Below are positions 1 to 5,196 of a stretch of 6,590 nucleotides of DNA, one piece after another. This DNA is from CAZYZQ01 sp964652075 (GTDB taxonomy: Bacteria; Bacillota; Clostridia; Oscillospirales; Oscillospiraceae). How positions within the stretch are numbered: the stretch's first letter is position 1; the number at the start of each line of letters is the position of its first letter. Below the pieces are notes generated by a model, which was not told the DNA's origin, did no database searches, and saw nothing but the letters and a program-made list of their open reading frames with translations. Made by a program: the position numbers and the translations under genes. Location: the NCBI GenBank assembly GCA_964652075.1, contig CAZYZQ010000105.1:1-6590 (forward strand), written 5' to 3'.

Positions 1-360
1 CTGCTGATACCGGATGTTGAAGCCGTGGGCGAAGGCGATGGCCTTGCCTGCAGACAGGTTCGGGCCGATGGACTCCTTATAGATATCGGCGGCACGCTCG
101 TCGTTGACGAGGATCATGATGATGTCGGCCTTCTGGGTGGCCTCGGCGACGGAGTAGACCTCGAAGCCGTCTTTCACAGCCTTGTCCCAGGACTTGCCGT
201 GGCGCAGGCCGACGATGACGTCGCAGCCGGAGTCACGCAGGTTCTGCGCATGGGCATGGCCCTGCGAGCCGTAGCCGATGATGGCGATCTTCTTGCCGTT
301 CAGGACGTTGATGTCACAGTCCTTCTCGTAGTACATGACGGCGTTCATTTCATAGCTCAT
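1..360 (-). CDS. ilvC: Ketol-acid reductoisomerase, N-terminal part (cut by window edge)
   Basis: IlvC uses NAD(P)H and Mg2+ to convert 2-acetolactate or 2-aceto-2-hydroxybutyrate to the dihydroxy acids of valine/leucine and isoleucine synthesis, in the cytoplasm. Only the first 120 residues are present; the rest lies beyond position 1. The Rossmann dinucleotide-binding motif GYGSQGHAHAQNLRDSG starts at residue 29. A second cofactor loop, GLRHGKSW, lies at about 51-58, followed by DIIMILVNDE at about 79-88 and AHGFNI at 111-116, whose H112 matches the conserved active-site histidine. The ATG at 360-358 was chosen because AGGAGG (375-370) lies 9 nt upstream. The MYYEKD segment common near the start of clostridial IlvC begins at residue 9, so the N-terminus is slightly extended. 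A promoter lies just upstream at 420-448. The cofactor loop looks one residue shorter than the usual GLREGSKSW form. Identification is secure. Confidence 0.96.
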   Translation of the reverse strand, partial: MSYEMNAVMYYEKDCDINVLNGKKIAIIGYGSQGHAHAQNLRDSGCDVIVGLRHGKSWDKAVKDGFEVYSVAEATQKADIIMILVNDERAADIYKESIGPNLSAGKAIAFAHGFNIRYQQ

Positions 361-419
361 GGATGATAACCTCCTGAAGTGATCCTTTATCACAGTAGTG
401 TGCTTGGGTTTGTTTTCTT

Positions 420-448
420 ATTGTAGCGCGCAGCGCGGCAAAATGCAA
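420..448 (-). promoter_or_regulatory. Predicted sigma-A promoter of ilvC
   Basis: On the minus strand, a -35 TTGCAT (448-443) and a -10 TACAAT (425-420) are separated by exactly 17 bp. Transcription would start near 413, giving a leader of about 50 nt before the ilvC ATG. The leader holds only a weak 5-bp hairpin (379-393) and no leader peptide or T-box-sized structure. The -10 matches consensus at 5 of 6 positions; the -35 is weak beyond TTG. Confidence 0.6.
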
Positions 449-462
449 CAACAATCCTCCAC

Positions 463-477
463 AAATTGCAGAAAACT
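463..477. promoter_or_regulatory. CodY-box-like site upstream of ilvC
   Basis: The 15-mer AAATTGCAGAAAACT matches the known CodY consensus AATTTTCWGAAAATT at 12 of 15 positions. It lies about 15 bp upstream of the predicted ilvC -35 element. CodY is the branched-chain-amino-acid/GTP-sensing regulator that controls ilv genes in many Firmicutes, so the position makes biological sense. The spacer is much more AT-rich than the genes, which raises the chance of a random match, and whether this organism encodes CodY cannot be seen here. Confidence 0.35.
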
Positions 478-514
478 CTTGGGAAAAATCAATTCCTTTT
501 GCCCAAATTCTGCG

Positions 515-549
515 AAAAAACAGGCTGCCGCGCGTGCAGCAGCCTGTTT
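515..549 (-). terminator. Intrinsic terminator after the membrane-protein gene
   Basis: An 11-bp perfect stem (518-528 pairing with 539-549, arm AAACAGGCTGC) has a 10-nt loop that can add two more pairs. On the minus strand it runs into TTTTTT (520-515). It lies 11 nt beyond the stop codon of the minus-strand membrane-protein gene. It separates that gene from ilvC, which has its own promoter. Confidence 0.9.
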
Positions 550-559
550 GCCGTCGGAT

Positions 560-1300
560 TTACGCCGCGCTCTCCCGGTCGGGCCAGAGCAGCTGGACGC
601 TCGCCTGCAAGTGGAACAGGAACAGTCCGCCAAGCAGCACGACGTCGGCCGCCGCCGCGCCCGGCATCGCCAGCGGGCAGAAATAGACCGCCAGCAGGTT
701 CCAGCACACCGCCATGCGCCGCTTGCCCGCGCCGAAGCAGAAGCCCGCCAGATGCAAAAGCGCGATCATCGAGCAGATCGCCGCGAACAGGCTGTAGCAG
801 TAGTCCGCAATCACCGGGTCCTGGCTCCAGCCCCGGAAGCGCGAGATGAGCAGCAGCAGCACGAACAGCGTCGGGAGCACATGCAGCGCCCCGAACGGCT
901 GCTTTTTCTGCATCCACGCCACGCCGATCACAGCCAGACACAGCCCCGCGGCCACGCCGAACACATAGAGGGCCAGATACAGCGTCCGCCCCTGATACGC
1001 GGGGATCTGCATTGCGCAGCCCACCGCCACGAGCGCGCCCGCAATCACGGCCGGCACCCCGCCGCCGCGGCCGAAATTCTCCGCATAGCCGGGGCGCGGC
1101 GTTTGCAGCACCGCCTTGAGCACGGCCAGCACGACGGCCAGCACGCCGATGACAATCAGCGCCCAGCGCCCTGCGTACGGCACCGCCAGCCCCGCCGCGT
1201 CGAAGCCCTCGGCTATCTCGCGCTGCCGGGTGAACATACCGCCCAACGCGGCCAGCGCCAGGATAAACGGCGTCGTCATCGCCACCAGGATTTTTTTCAT
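560..1300 (-). CDS. Uncharacterised multi-pass membrane protein, 246 aa
   Basis: I do not recognise a named family. The protein is about two-thirds hydrophobic, with probable membrane helices near residues 4-23, 45-66, 82-98, 106-130, 137-153, 164-191, 196-212 and 216-238, so seven or eight spans. Between helices 5 and 6 lies a polar, conserved-looking stretch SRFRGWSQDP followed by DYCYSLFAAI (about 153-175). GAGKRR (190-195) forms a short positively charged loop. No signal for an enzyme, transporter or kinase is visible. An upstream in-frame ATG at 1426 exists. I prefer the ATG at 1300 because GGAGG (1310-1306) lies 5 nt before it, the protein then begins MKK plus a helix, and the predicted promoter (1349-1377) lies inside the longer version. 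The gene is divergent from the amidase and ends in a strong terminator, so it is probably monocistronic. It is clearly a real gene; its function is unknown. Confidence 0.85.
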   Translation of the reverse strand: MKKILVAMTTPFILALAALGGMFTRQREIAEGFDAAGLAVPYAGRWALIVIGVLAVVLAVLKAVLQTPRPGYAENFGRGGGVPAVIAGALVAVGCAMQIPAYQGRTLYLALYVFGVAAGLCLAVIGVAWMQKKQPFGALHVLPTLFVLLLLISRFRGWSQDPVIADYCYSLFAAICSMIALLHLAGFCFGAGKRRMAVCWNLLAVYFCPLAMPGAAAADVVLLGGLFLFHLQASVQLLWPDRESAA

Positions 1301-1312
1301 AGTTGCCTCCAG

Positions 1313-1329
1313 GCCGCCGAGTGGGCGGC
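1313..1329 (-). other. 5'-leader hairpin just before the membrane-protein ribosome binding site
   Basis: Arms of 6 bp (GCCGCC at 1313-1318, GGCGGC at 1324-1329) enclose a 5-nt loop. In the minus-strand mRNA the hairpin ends 2 nt before GGAGG. It is GC-only and has no U-run, so it is not a terminator. It could affect ribosome access or mRNA stability. In GC-rich DNA a 6-bp stem can arise by chance. Confidence 0.35.
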
Positions 1330-1348
1330 TCCCTTCAAAGTTTCCACC

Positions 1349-1377
1349 ATTATAGCACCATTTCCGCCGTTTTGGAA
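1349..1377 (-). promoter_or_regulatory. Predicted promoter of the membrane-protein gene
   Basis: On the minus strand a perfect -10 TATAAT (1354-1349) is preceded by TGC, an extended -10. A weak -35 TTCCAA (1377-1372) lies 17 bp upstream. The predicted start near 1342 leaves a leader of about 40 nt before the ATG at 1300. The strong extended -10 can compensate for the poor -35. Confidence 0.65.
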
Positions 1378-1400
1378 GGGGGAAGCTCGCGCATTTCGCC

Positions 1401-1412
1401 GCTGCCGGCAGC
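1401..1412. repeat. 12-bp perfect palindrome between divergent promoters
   Basis: GCTGCCGGCAGC is perfectly self-complementary. It lies between the minus-strand promoter (1349-1377) and the plus-strand promoter (1462-1490), about 24 bp and 50 bp from the respective -35 elements. This is a natural place for a regulator of both genes, but no bound protein can be inferred from the sequence. Confidence 0.35.
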
Positions 1413-1417
1413 TGGTG

Positions 1418-1458
1418 TTTTTCCAATTTGTAACTTTTTGTAACTTTTTGTCATTTTT
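1418..1458 (+). promoter_or_regulatory. Phased T-tracts with a 10-bp direct repeat upstream of the amidase promoter
   Basis: Short T-tracts are centred near 1420, 1428, 1437, 1447 and 1456, roughly one helical turn apart. Two exact copies of TAACTTTTTG (1431-1440 and 1441-1450) and a degenerate third copy (1451-1460) make up the core. The block ends 3 bp before the -35 element. Such phasing is known to bend DNA, and AT tracts here can act as an UP element for RNA polymerase alpha subunits. That role is inference. Confidence 0.5.
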
Positions 1459-1461
1459 CAC

Positions 1462-1490
1462 TGGACATGGCAGAAAAAACATGCTATACT
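1462..1490 (+). promoter_or_regulatory. Predicted sigma-A promoter of the amidase gene
   Basis: A -35 TGGACA (1462-1467) and a -10 TATACT (1485-1490) are separated by 17 bp, with TGC directly before the -10 (extended -10). Each hexamer matches consensus at 5 of 6 positions. The predicted start near 1497 gives a leader of about 29 nt that contains the GGAGGTG ribosome binding site. Confidence 0.8.
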
Positions 1491-1525
1491 GTCCTCGTTG
1501 ACATAAATCCCCCGGAGGTGTTCCC

Positions 1526-3145
1526 ATGAAGCGCATTTTTCTCCTGTTTTTGACAGTCGCCGTCCTCGCGGCGCTGTGTTGCTTTGCCGGCGCCGCGACG
1601 GTGCAGATCCCCGTCAGCGGCCCGGGCGGCAGCTATACGACGCAGAGCGCCACGCGCGTGACGCTCTCGTGCGACGGCGTGCCGCTCCAGACGGACGTTC
1701 CGGCCTTCCTCGCGAACAACTGCACCATGGTGCCCATCCGCGTCATCAGCGAAAAGCTCGGCGCGACCGTCGGCTGGGAGCAGGAGACGCAGACCGTCAC
1801 CATCTCGCTCGACGGCCATGAGCTCCTGCTGCCCATCGGCAGCGAGACGGCAACCGTGGACGGCCAGACGGCGCGTCTGCCGGGCGGCGTCCCGGCCATC
1901 CTGATCCGCTATGAGGGCGTGAGCCGGACGATGGTGCCGGTGCGCTTCGTGACCGAGCAGCTCGGCCGCGCCGTCTCCTGGGACGCCGCAACATATAATG
2001 TGGACATCCAGACCGCGCGCCCGGACGCCGCGCAGATCGCGGAGCCCGTCCTGACGGACGGCGCGCTCGTGTTCTCCTGCGGCGAAACGGCCCCGGTGCA
2101 GTTCTCACTGCCGGGGCGGCTGGTGTTCGACCTGCCCGGCGCCGTGATCCCGACCGGCGGCGGCATGCTCCCCGTGGACGGCGCGCAGATTGCGCGCGTG
2201 CGCTACAGCCAGTACGACACCGGCGACTACGGCTACGCGCGCGTGGTGCGCGTCGTGCTCGACCTGTGCGACGGCGTCGCGCCGGAGGAGCTGACCGTGA
2301 CGCAGGAAGACGGCGTGGTCTATATCCCGGTCGAACCGCTGGCGGCGCAGCCGCCGATCGAGGAGGAGCCGCAAGCCCCCGATATCCAGACAGACCCGCC
2401 TGCCGAAGAGGAGCCGCCGGTGGACGAGCCGCCCATCGATCCGCCAACGCCGGACGATCCCGGAACGGCGCCGGAAGGCAGCGGCTTTGTTCCGCTCGGC
2501 CCGTGGCTCTCGACGCCGATCGAGGTGCCGGACGATATCTACGCCATCAACCTGCTCGACCGCAGCTTTGTGGACGACGGGCAGACGATCATCTGCCTTG
2601 ACGCCGGCCACGGCGGCCGCGACCCGGGCACGCTCTACCAGAACATTCAGGAAAAGGACATCACGCTCGCCGTGACGCTGCGCCTTGGGCAGATGCTCGA
2701 GGCCGACGGCTACACCGTCGTCTACACGCGCACGGACGACCGCTACGTCTCGCTGTCCGACCGCGTGCGCTTTGCAAATCTTTCGTGGGCGGACGTGTTC
2801 CTGAGCATCCACGTCAACAGCTGTGACACGCCGTCCGTCTCCGGCATCGAGACTTACCACTGGTCGCGCTCCGACGCCGAGAGCCGCGCGCTGGCGCAGA
2901 GCGTGCAGGGCTACCTCGTCGCCCACACCGGCGCCGAGAGCCGGGGCGTCAAGACGGCGGACTACACCGTCATCCACCACACGATCATGCCCGCCGCGCT
3001 GGCGGAGATCGGCTTTTTGTCCAACGTTGTCGAGTGTGCGCGGATGACGACGGACGAATACCAGACCCAGATCGCCACCGGCCTCTACCGCGGCCTGACG
3101 GCGTACATCGAATCCTACGAGCAGGCAAACGGCATGGCCGCGTAA
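1526..3145 (+). CDS. Secreted N-acetylmuramoyl-L-alanine amidase with stalk and AMIN domains, 539 aa
   Basis: The protein hydrolyses the bond between N-acetylmuramic acid and L-alanine in peptidoglycan and acts outside the membrane. Residues 1-23 form a signal peptide (MKR, a long hydrophobic core, probable cleavage after AGA). Residues 45-162 look like a copper-amine-oxidase-N-like stalk domain, with two repeat halves marked by TMVPIR (67-72) and TMVPVR (135-140). Residues 173-270 resemble an AMIN domain, a cell-wall targeting module. A Pro/Glu/Asp-rich linker covers about 274-335. The Amidase_3 domain follows at about 353-530. Expected zinc ligands are H362 (DAGHGG), E376 (QEKD) and H429 (SIHVNS), and the catalytic glutamate is E494 (AEIGFLSN); all are present. 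Start: GGAGGTG (1514-1520) lies 5 nt before the ATG. The gene has its own promoter and appears monocistronic. The enzyme class is secure; a role in division or sporulation is not shown. Confidence 0.95.
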   Translation: MKRIFLLFLTVAVLAALCCFAGAATVQIPVSGPGGSYTTQSATRVTLSCDGVPLQTDVPAFLANNCTMVPIRVISEKLGATVGWEQETQTVTISLDGHELLLPIGSETATVDGQTARLPGGVPAILIRYEGVSRTMVPVRFVTEQLGRAVSWDAATYNVDIQTARPDAAQIAEPVLTDGALVFSCGETAPVQFSLPGRLVFDLPGAVIPTGGGMLPVDGAQIARVRYSQYDTGDYGYARVVRVVLDLCDGVAPEELTVTQEDGVVYIPVEPLAAQPPIEEEPQAPDIQTDPPAEEEPPVDEPPIDPPTPDDPGTAPEGSGFVPLGPWLSTPIEVPDDIYAINLLDRSFVDDGQTIICLDAGHGGRDPGTLYQNIQEKDITLAVTLRLGQMLEADGYTVVYTRTDDRYVSLSDRVRFANLSWADVFLSIHVNSCDTPSVSGIETYHWSRSDAESRALAQSVQGYLVAHTGAESRGVKTADYTVIHHTIMPAALAEIGFLSNVVECARMTTDEYQTQIATGLYRGLTAYIESYEQANGMAA

Positions 3146-3170
3146 GGCGGCACCGCGCGGAGGAAACCTC

Positions 3171-3201
3171 TCACACCCCACATCTTCAGGCGGGGGTGTG
3201 A
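3171..3201 (+). terminator. Inverted repeat after the amidase gene, possible terminator
   Basis: A 9-bp perfect stem (TCACACCCC at 3171-3179, GGGGTGTGA at 3193-3201) with a 13-nt loop begins 25 nt after the amidase stop codon. No U-run follows directly; the nearest is TTTTT at 3220-3224. An outer pairing of 3164-3171 with 3215-3222 (one mismatch) would bring that U-run next to a longer structure, at the cost of the first pair of the inner stem. It may end transcription, or only protect the mRNA 3' end. Confidence 0.4.
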
Positions 3202-3285
3202 AAGGGGATGCGGCAGAGATTTTTGAAACAGAAATTTCTCGGAAAATTCGTAACATCTTTCTCGCGCAAGGTTTTCCCCCCTTCC

Positions 3286-3339
3286 GTCACGGGCTCTCGC
3301 CCGTGCCACCTCCCCCCTCCGGGGAGGTCACGGGGGAGC
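3286..3339. repeat. Cluster of competing GC-rich hairpins, possibly a dispersed intergenic repeat
   Basis: Hairpin A has a 7-bp stem (3288-3294 with 3299-3305, loop TCTC). Hairpin B has an 8-bp stem (ACCTCCCC at 3308-3315, GGGGAGGT at 3321-3328, 5-nt loop). GTCACGGG occurs twice (3286-3293 and 3327-3334), so the right arm of hairpin A can instead pair with the second copy (3300-3305 with 3329-3334) and enclose hairpin B. No U-run follows, so it is not a terminator. The style resembles short palindromic intergenic repeats that I recall from gut Clostridia, but copy number elsewhere cannot be seen here. Confidence 0.5.
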
Positions 3340-3443
3340 GTTCTGTGGGAAGCTCGTGCAAAGGCTTGCCGATCTTACCGGACAGCCAGACACATACACC
3401 CGAAAAAATATTCTGCTTTTTCCAAAAACTGTGCAAAAGCCCC

Positions 3444-3472
3444 TTGCATTTTGGGATGCAAAGTGCTATACT
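3444..3472 (+). promoter_or_regulatory. Predicted promoter of the rimP-nusA-infB operon
   Basis: A -35 TTGCAT (3444-3449) and a -10 TATACT (3467-3472) are separated by 17 bp, with TGC before the -10 (extended -10). A- and T-tracts at 3403-3408, 3417-3421, 3424-3428 and 3435-3438 precede it and could form an UP element. The -35 is one arm of an inverted repeat, TTGCAT-N6-ATGCAA (3444-3461), that could be an operator. The predicted start near 3479 gives a rimP leader of about 70 nt. Confidence 0.7.
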
Positions 3473-3500
3473 TGTCATAGTTTTAGAGTAGGCTTGACTG

Positions 3501-3523
3501 AGAGTGGGGAATTTCCCCACTCT
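3501..3523 (+). other. Hairpin in the rimP leader, candidate attenuator
   Basis: A perfect 9-bp stem (AGAGTGGGG at 3501-3509, CCCCACTCT at 3515-3523) with an AATTT loop, or 10 bp with a 3-nt loop, is followed by the U-rich TTCTTGTT. It lies between the operon promoter and the rimP start, so it cannot be an ordinary end-of-gene terminator for that transcript. It could be an attenuator, a barrier to read-through from upstream, or a translational switch. The copy of its 5' arm at the rimP ribosome binding site (3538-3546) supports the last option. Confidence 0.6.
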
Positions 3524-3536
3524 TTCTTGTTGAATT

Positions 3537-3541
3537 GGGGG
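3537..3541 (+). promoter_or_regulatory. Unusual ribosome binding site of rimP (GGGGG)
   Basis: The only purine block before the rimP ATG is GGGGG followed by AA, 7 nt upstream. It lacks the AGGAGG core used by most genes in this window, and would pair with the anti-Shine-Dalgarno through one G-U pair. TTCCCC in the leader hairpin (3513-3518) is complementary to this block (3538-3543). Confidence 0.5.
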
Positions 3542-3548
3542 AATTTTT

Positions 3549-4001
3549 ATGAAGATCGCCGACCGTGTGCGGCAGCTTGCCGAACCGGTTGTGGCCGCGC
3601 ACGGATGCGAGCTGTGGGATGTGGAATACGTCCGCGAGGGCGGGCAGTGGTACCTGCGGCTCTACCTTGATAAGGAGGGCGGCGTGGACATTCTCGACTG
3701 CGAGGCCGTCTCACGCGCCATGGACCCCATTCTGGACGAGGCCGACCCCATCCCGGACAGCTACAGCTTTGAGGTCTGCTCGGCCGGTCTGGAACGCGTT
3801 TTGAAGCGCCCGTCCGACTTTGCACGTTTTCTCGGCTCCCCCGTGCTTGTGCGGCTCTACCGCCCGCGCGCCGGGCAGAAGGAGCTGGCGGGCACCCTCG
3901 CCGGCTACGAGGACGGCCGCGTCACCGTCGAGTGCGGCGGCGAACGGATCACACTGGAAAAAAGCGAGGTCGCACTTGTGCGGCTGCGCGTGGAATTTTA
4001 G
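3549..4001 (+). CDS. rimP: Ribosome maturation factor RimP, 150 aa
   Basis: RimP binds the free 30S subunit in the cytoplasm and assists late assembly around ribosomal protein uS12 and 16S rRNA. The N-terminal alpha/beta domain (about 1-83) carries ELWDVEYVREGGQWYLRLYL (21-40), DCEAVSRAMDPILDEADPI (50-68) and the signature SFEVCSAGLER (73-83), where SPGLER is more usual. The C-terminal SH3-like domain covers about 86-150. The length of 150 is normal. It is the first gene after the predicted operon promoter, and nusA follows after 21 nt, as in most bacteria. The start ATG follows a GGGGG block rather than a canonical ribosome binding site, but the MKIADRV start aligns well with the family. Confidence 0.96.
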   Translation: MKIADRVRQLAEPVVAAHGCELWDVEYVREGGQWYLRLYLDKEGGVDILDCEAVSRAMDPILDEADPIPDSYSFEVCSAGLERVLKRPSDFARFLGSPVLVRLYRPRAGQKELAGTLAGYEDGRVTVECGGERITLEKSEVALVRLRVEF

Positions 4002-4022
4002 GGAAGAAGGTTTCAGAAAAAG

Positions 4023-5177
4023 ATGAATGAGATCTACGCTGCACTTGCGCAGCTGGAAAAAGAGCGCGGCATCCCGCAGGACTATATGATTGAAAAGATC
4101 TCCAACGCCCTGACCGCCGCCTATAAATCACGCAAGGACAAGCGCGGCTACACCGGCAACGTCTTCGTCCGCATCGACGAGGATGGCATGCACATGTACG
4201 CCCAGAAAGAGGTCGTCGACGAGGTCATCTCGCCCGACACCGAGGTCGCCATCGACGTTGCCCGGCAGATCGAGCCGAGCTGCGACTACGGCGACCTGGT
4301 CAATGTTCACATCGAGACGCAGGCCTTCGGCCGCGTCGCCGCCCAGACGGCCAAGCAGGTCATCATTCAGGGCATCCGCGAGGCCGAGCGCGGCATGATC
4401 TTCGACAGCTTCTCCTCCAAGGAGCACGAGCTTTTAACCGGCACCGTGCTGCGCGTGGAGATGAACGGCGACATGACCATCCGCATCGGCCAGAGCAGCG
4501 ACGCCACGGAGGCGTGGCTGTCCACGTCCGACCAGATCCACGGCGAGCAGTACAAGGAGGGCGACATGATCCGCGTCTATGTCGCCGAGGTGCGCCGCTC
4601 GAGCCGCGGGCCGCAGGTCATCGTCTCCCGGACGCATCCGGGCCTTGTGCGGCGGCTGTTCGAGATGAACGTGCCCGAGATCGCCAGCGGCGCGGTGGAG
4701 GTCAAATCCGTCGCCCGTGAGGCAGGCTCCCGCACGAAGATCGCCGTCTGCGCAACCGAGGAGAATGTCGATCCGGTGGGCGCGTGCGTCGGCCCGCACG
4801 GCGGCCGCGTCGGCGCGATTGTCGACGAGCTGCACGGCGAGAAGATGGACATCGTCGTCTGGGCCGAGGACCCGGCGAAGTACGTCGCCTCCGCCCTCTC
4901 CCCCGCCGACGTTGTGTGCGTCACGCTGCTGCCGGAGGGCAAGTCCTGCCGCGTCATCGTGCCGGACGACCAGCTCTCGCTGGCCATCGGCAAGGAGGGC
5001 CAGAACGCCCGCCTCGCCGCCCGCCTGACCGGCTACAAGATCGACATCAAGCCGCTCTCGCAGAAGCAGGCGCTCGAGCAGGCCGACCAGGCCGCCGCCG
5101 AGGCGGCGGACGAGCCGGAGACGCTGCTCGAAGAACCGGACGAAGCGCCGGAAGCAGAAGCGCCGGACGAAGCCTGA
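4023..5177 (+). CDS. nusA: Transcription elongation/termination factor NusA, 384 aa
   Basis: NusA binds RNA polymerase and nascent RNA, stimulating pausing and intrinsic termination and acting in antitermination at rRNA operons. The polymerase-binding N-terminal domain covers about 1-128, an S1 domain about 136-202, KH1 about 205-282 and KH2 about 285-345. KH1 has the GXXG loop GPHG (257-260) before ELHGEKMDIVVW; KH2 has IGKEGQNARLAARLTGYKIDI from 322. An Ala/Glu/Asp/Pro-rich acidic tail (about 350-384) follows, with an 11-bp exact repeat in its DNA (5142-5152 and 5157-5167). It lacks the extra C-terminal acidic repeats of gammaproteobacterial NusA, as is normal for Firmicutes. The start ATG follows AGAAGG at 4005-4010 with a long 12-nt spacer. 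Confidence 0.97.
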   Translation: MNEIYAALAQLEKERGIPQDYMIEKISNALTAAYKSRKDKRGYTGNVFVRIDEDGMHMYAQKEVVDEVISPDTEVAIDVARQIEPSCDYGDLVNVHIETQAFGRVAAQTAKQVIIQGIREAERGMIFDSFSSKEHELLTGTVLRVEMNGDMTIRIGQSSDATEAWLSTSDQIHGEQYKEGDMIRVYVAEVRRSSRGPQVIVSRTHPGLVRRLFEMNVPEIASGAVEVKSVAREAGSRTKIAVCATEENVDPVGACVGPHGGRVGAIVDELHGEKMDIVVWAEDPAKYVASALSPADVVCVTLLPEGKSCRVIVPDDQLSLAIGKEGQNARLAARLTGYKIDIKPLSQKQALEQADQAAAEAADEPETLLEEPDEAPEAEAPDEA

Positions 5178-5196
5178 GCGCGGAAGGAGGCCCCCA

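Noticed and set aside
361..514. T-box or leader-peptide attenuator for ilvC
   Set aside because: The predicted leader is only about 50 nt, contains no T-box motif, no run of Ile/Leu/Val codons after a start codon, and no terminator hairpin downstream of the promoter.
398..1501. Long plus-strand open frame opposite the membrane-protein gene
   Set aside because: It is rich in Arg/His/Gln, runs across a clear minus-strand terminator and two promoters, and has no domain. The minus frame has membrane helices, a promoter, a ribosome binding site and a terminator.
3146..3157. T-box-like motif GGCGGCACCGCG directly after the amidase stop codon
   Set aside because: It resembles the T-box core TGGNACCGCG with one change, but the required 200 or so nt of upstream leader would lie inside the amidase gene. 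No aminoacyl-tRNA synthetase or amino acid gene follows within 400 nt.
2105..3256. Long minus-strand open frame opposite the amidase
   Set aside because: It is antisense to a gene with a full set of catalytic motifs, is rich in Arg/Ala/Val typical of antisense frames in GC-rich DNA, and has no recognisable domain or upstream ribosome binding site.
3223..3256. TTGAAA and TAACAT as a promoter upstream of the hairpin cluster
   Set aside because: The spacing is 22 bp, outside the usable range, and the nearby palindrome AGAAATTTCT (3230-3239) is short and AT-only.
3198..3491. Small plus-strand open frames between the amidase and rimP
   Set aside because: They cover the hairpin cluster and the rimP promoter, have no good ribosome binding site, and the translation shows no protein-like pattern.
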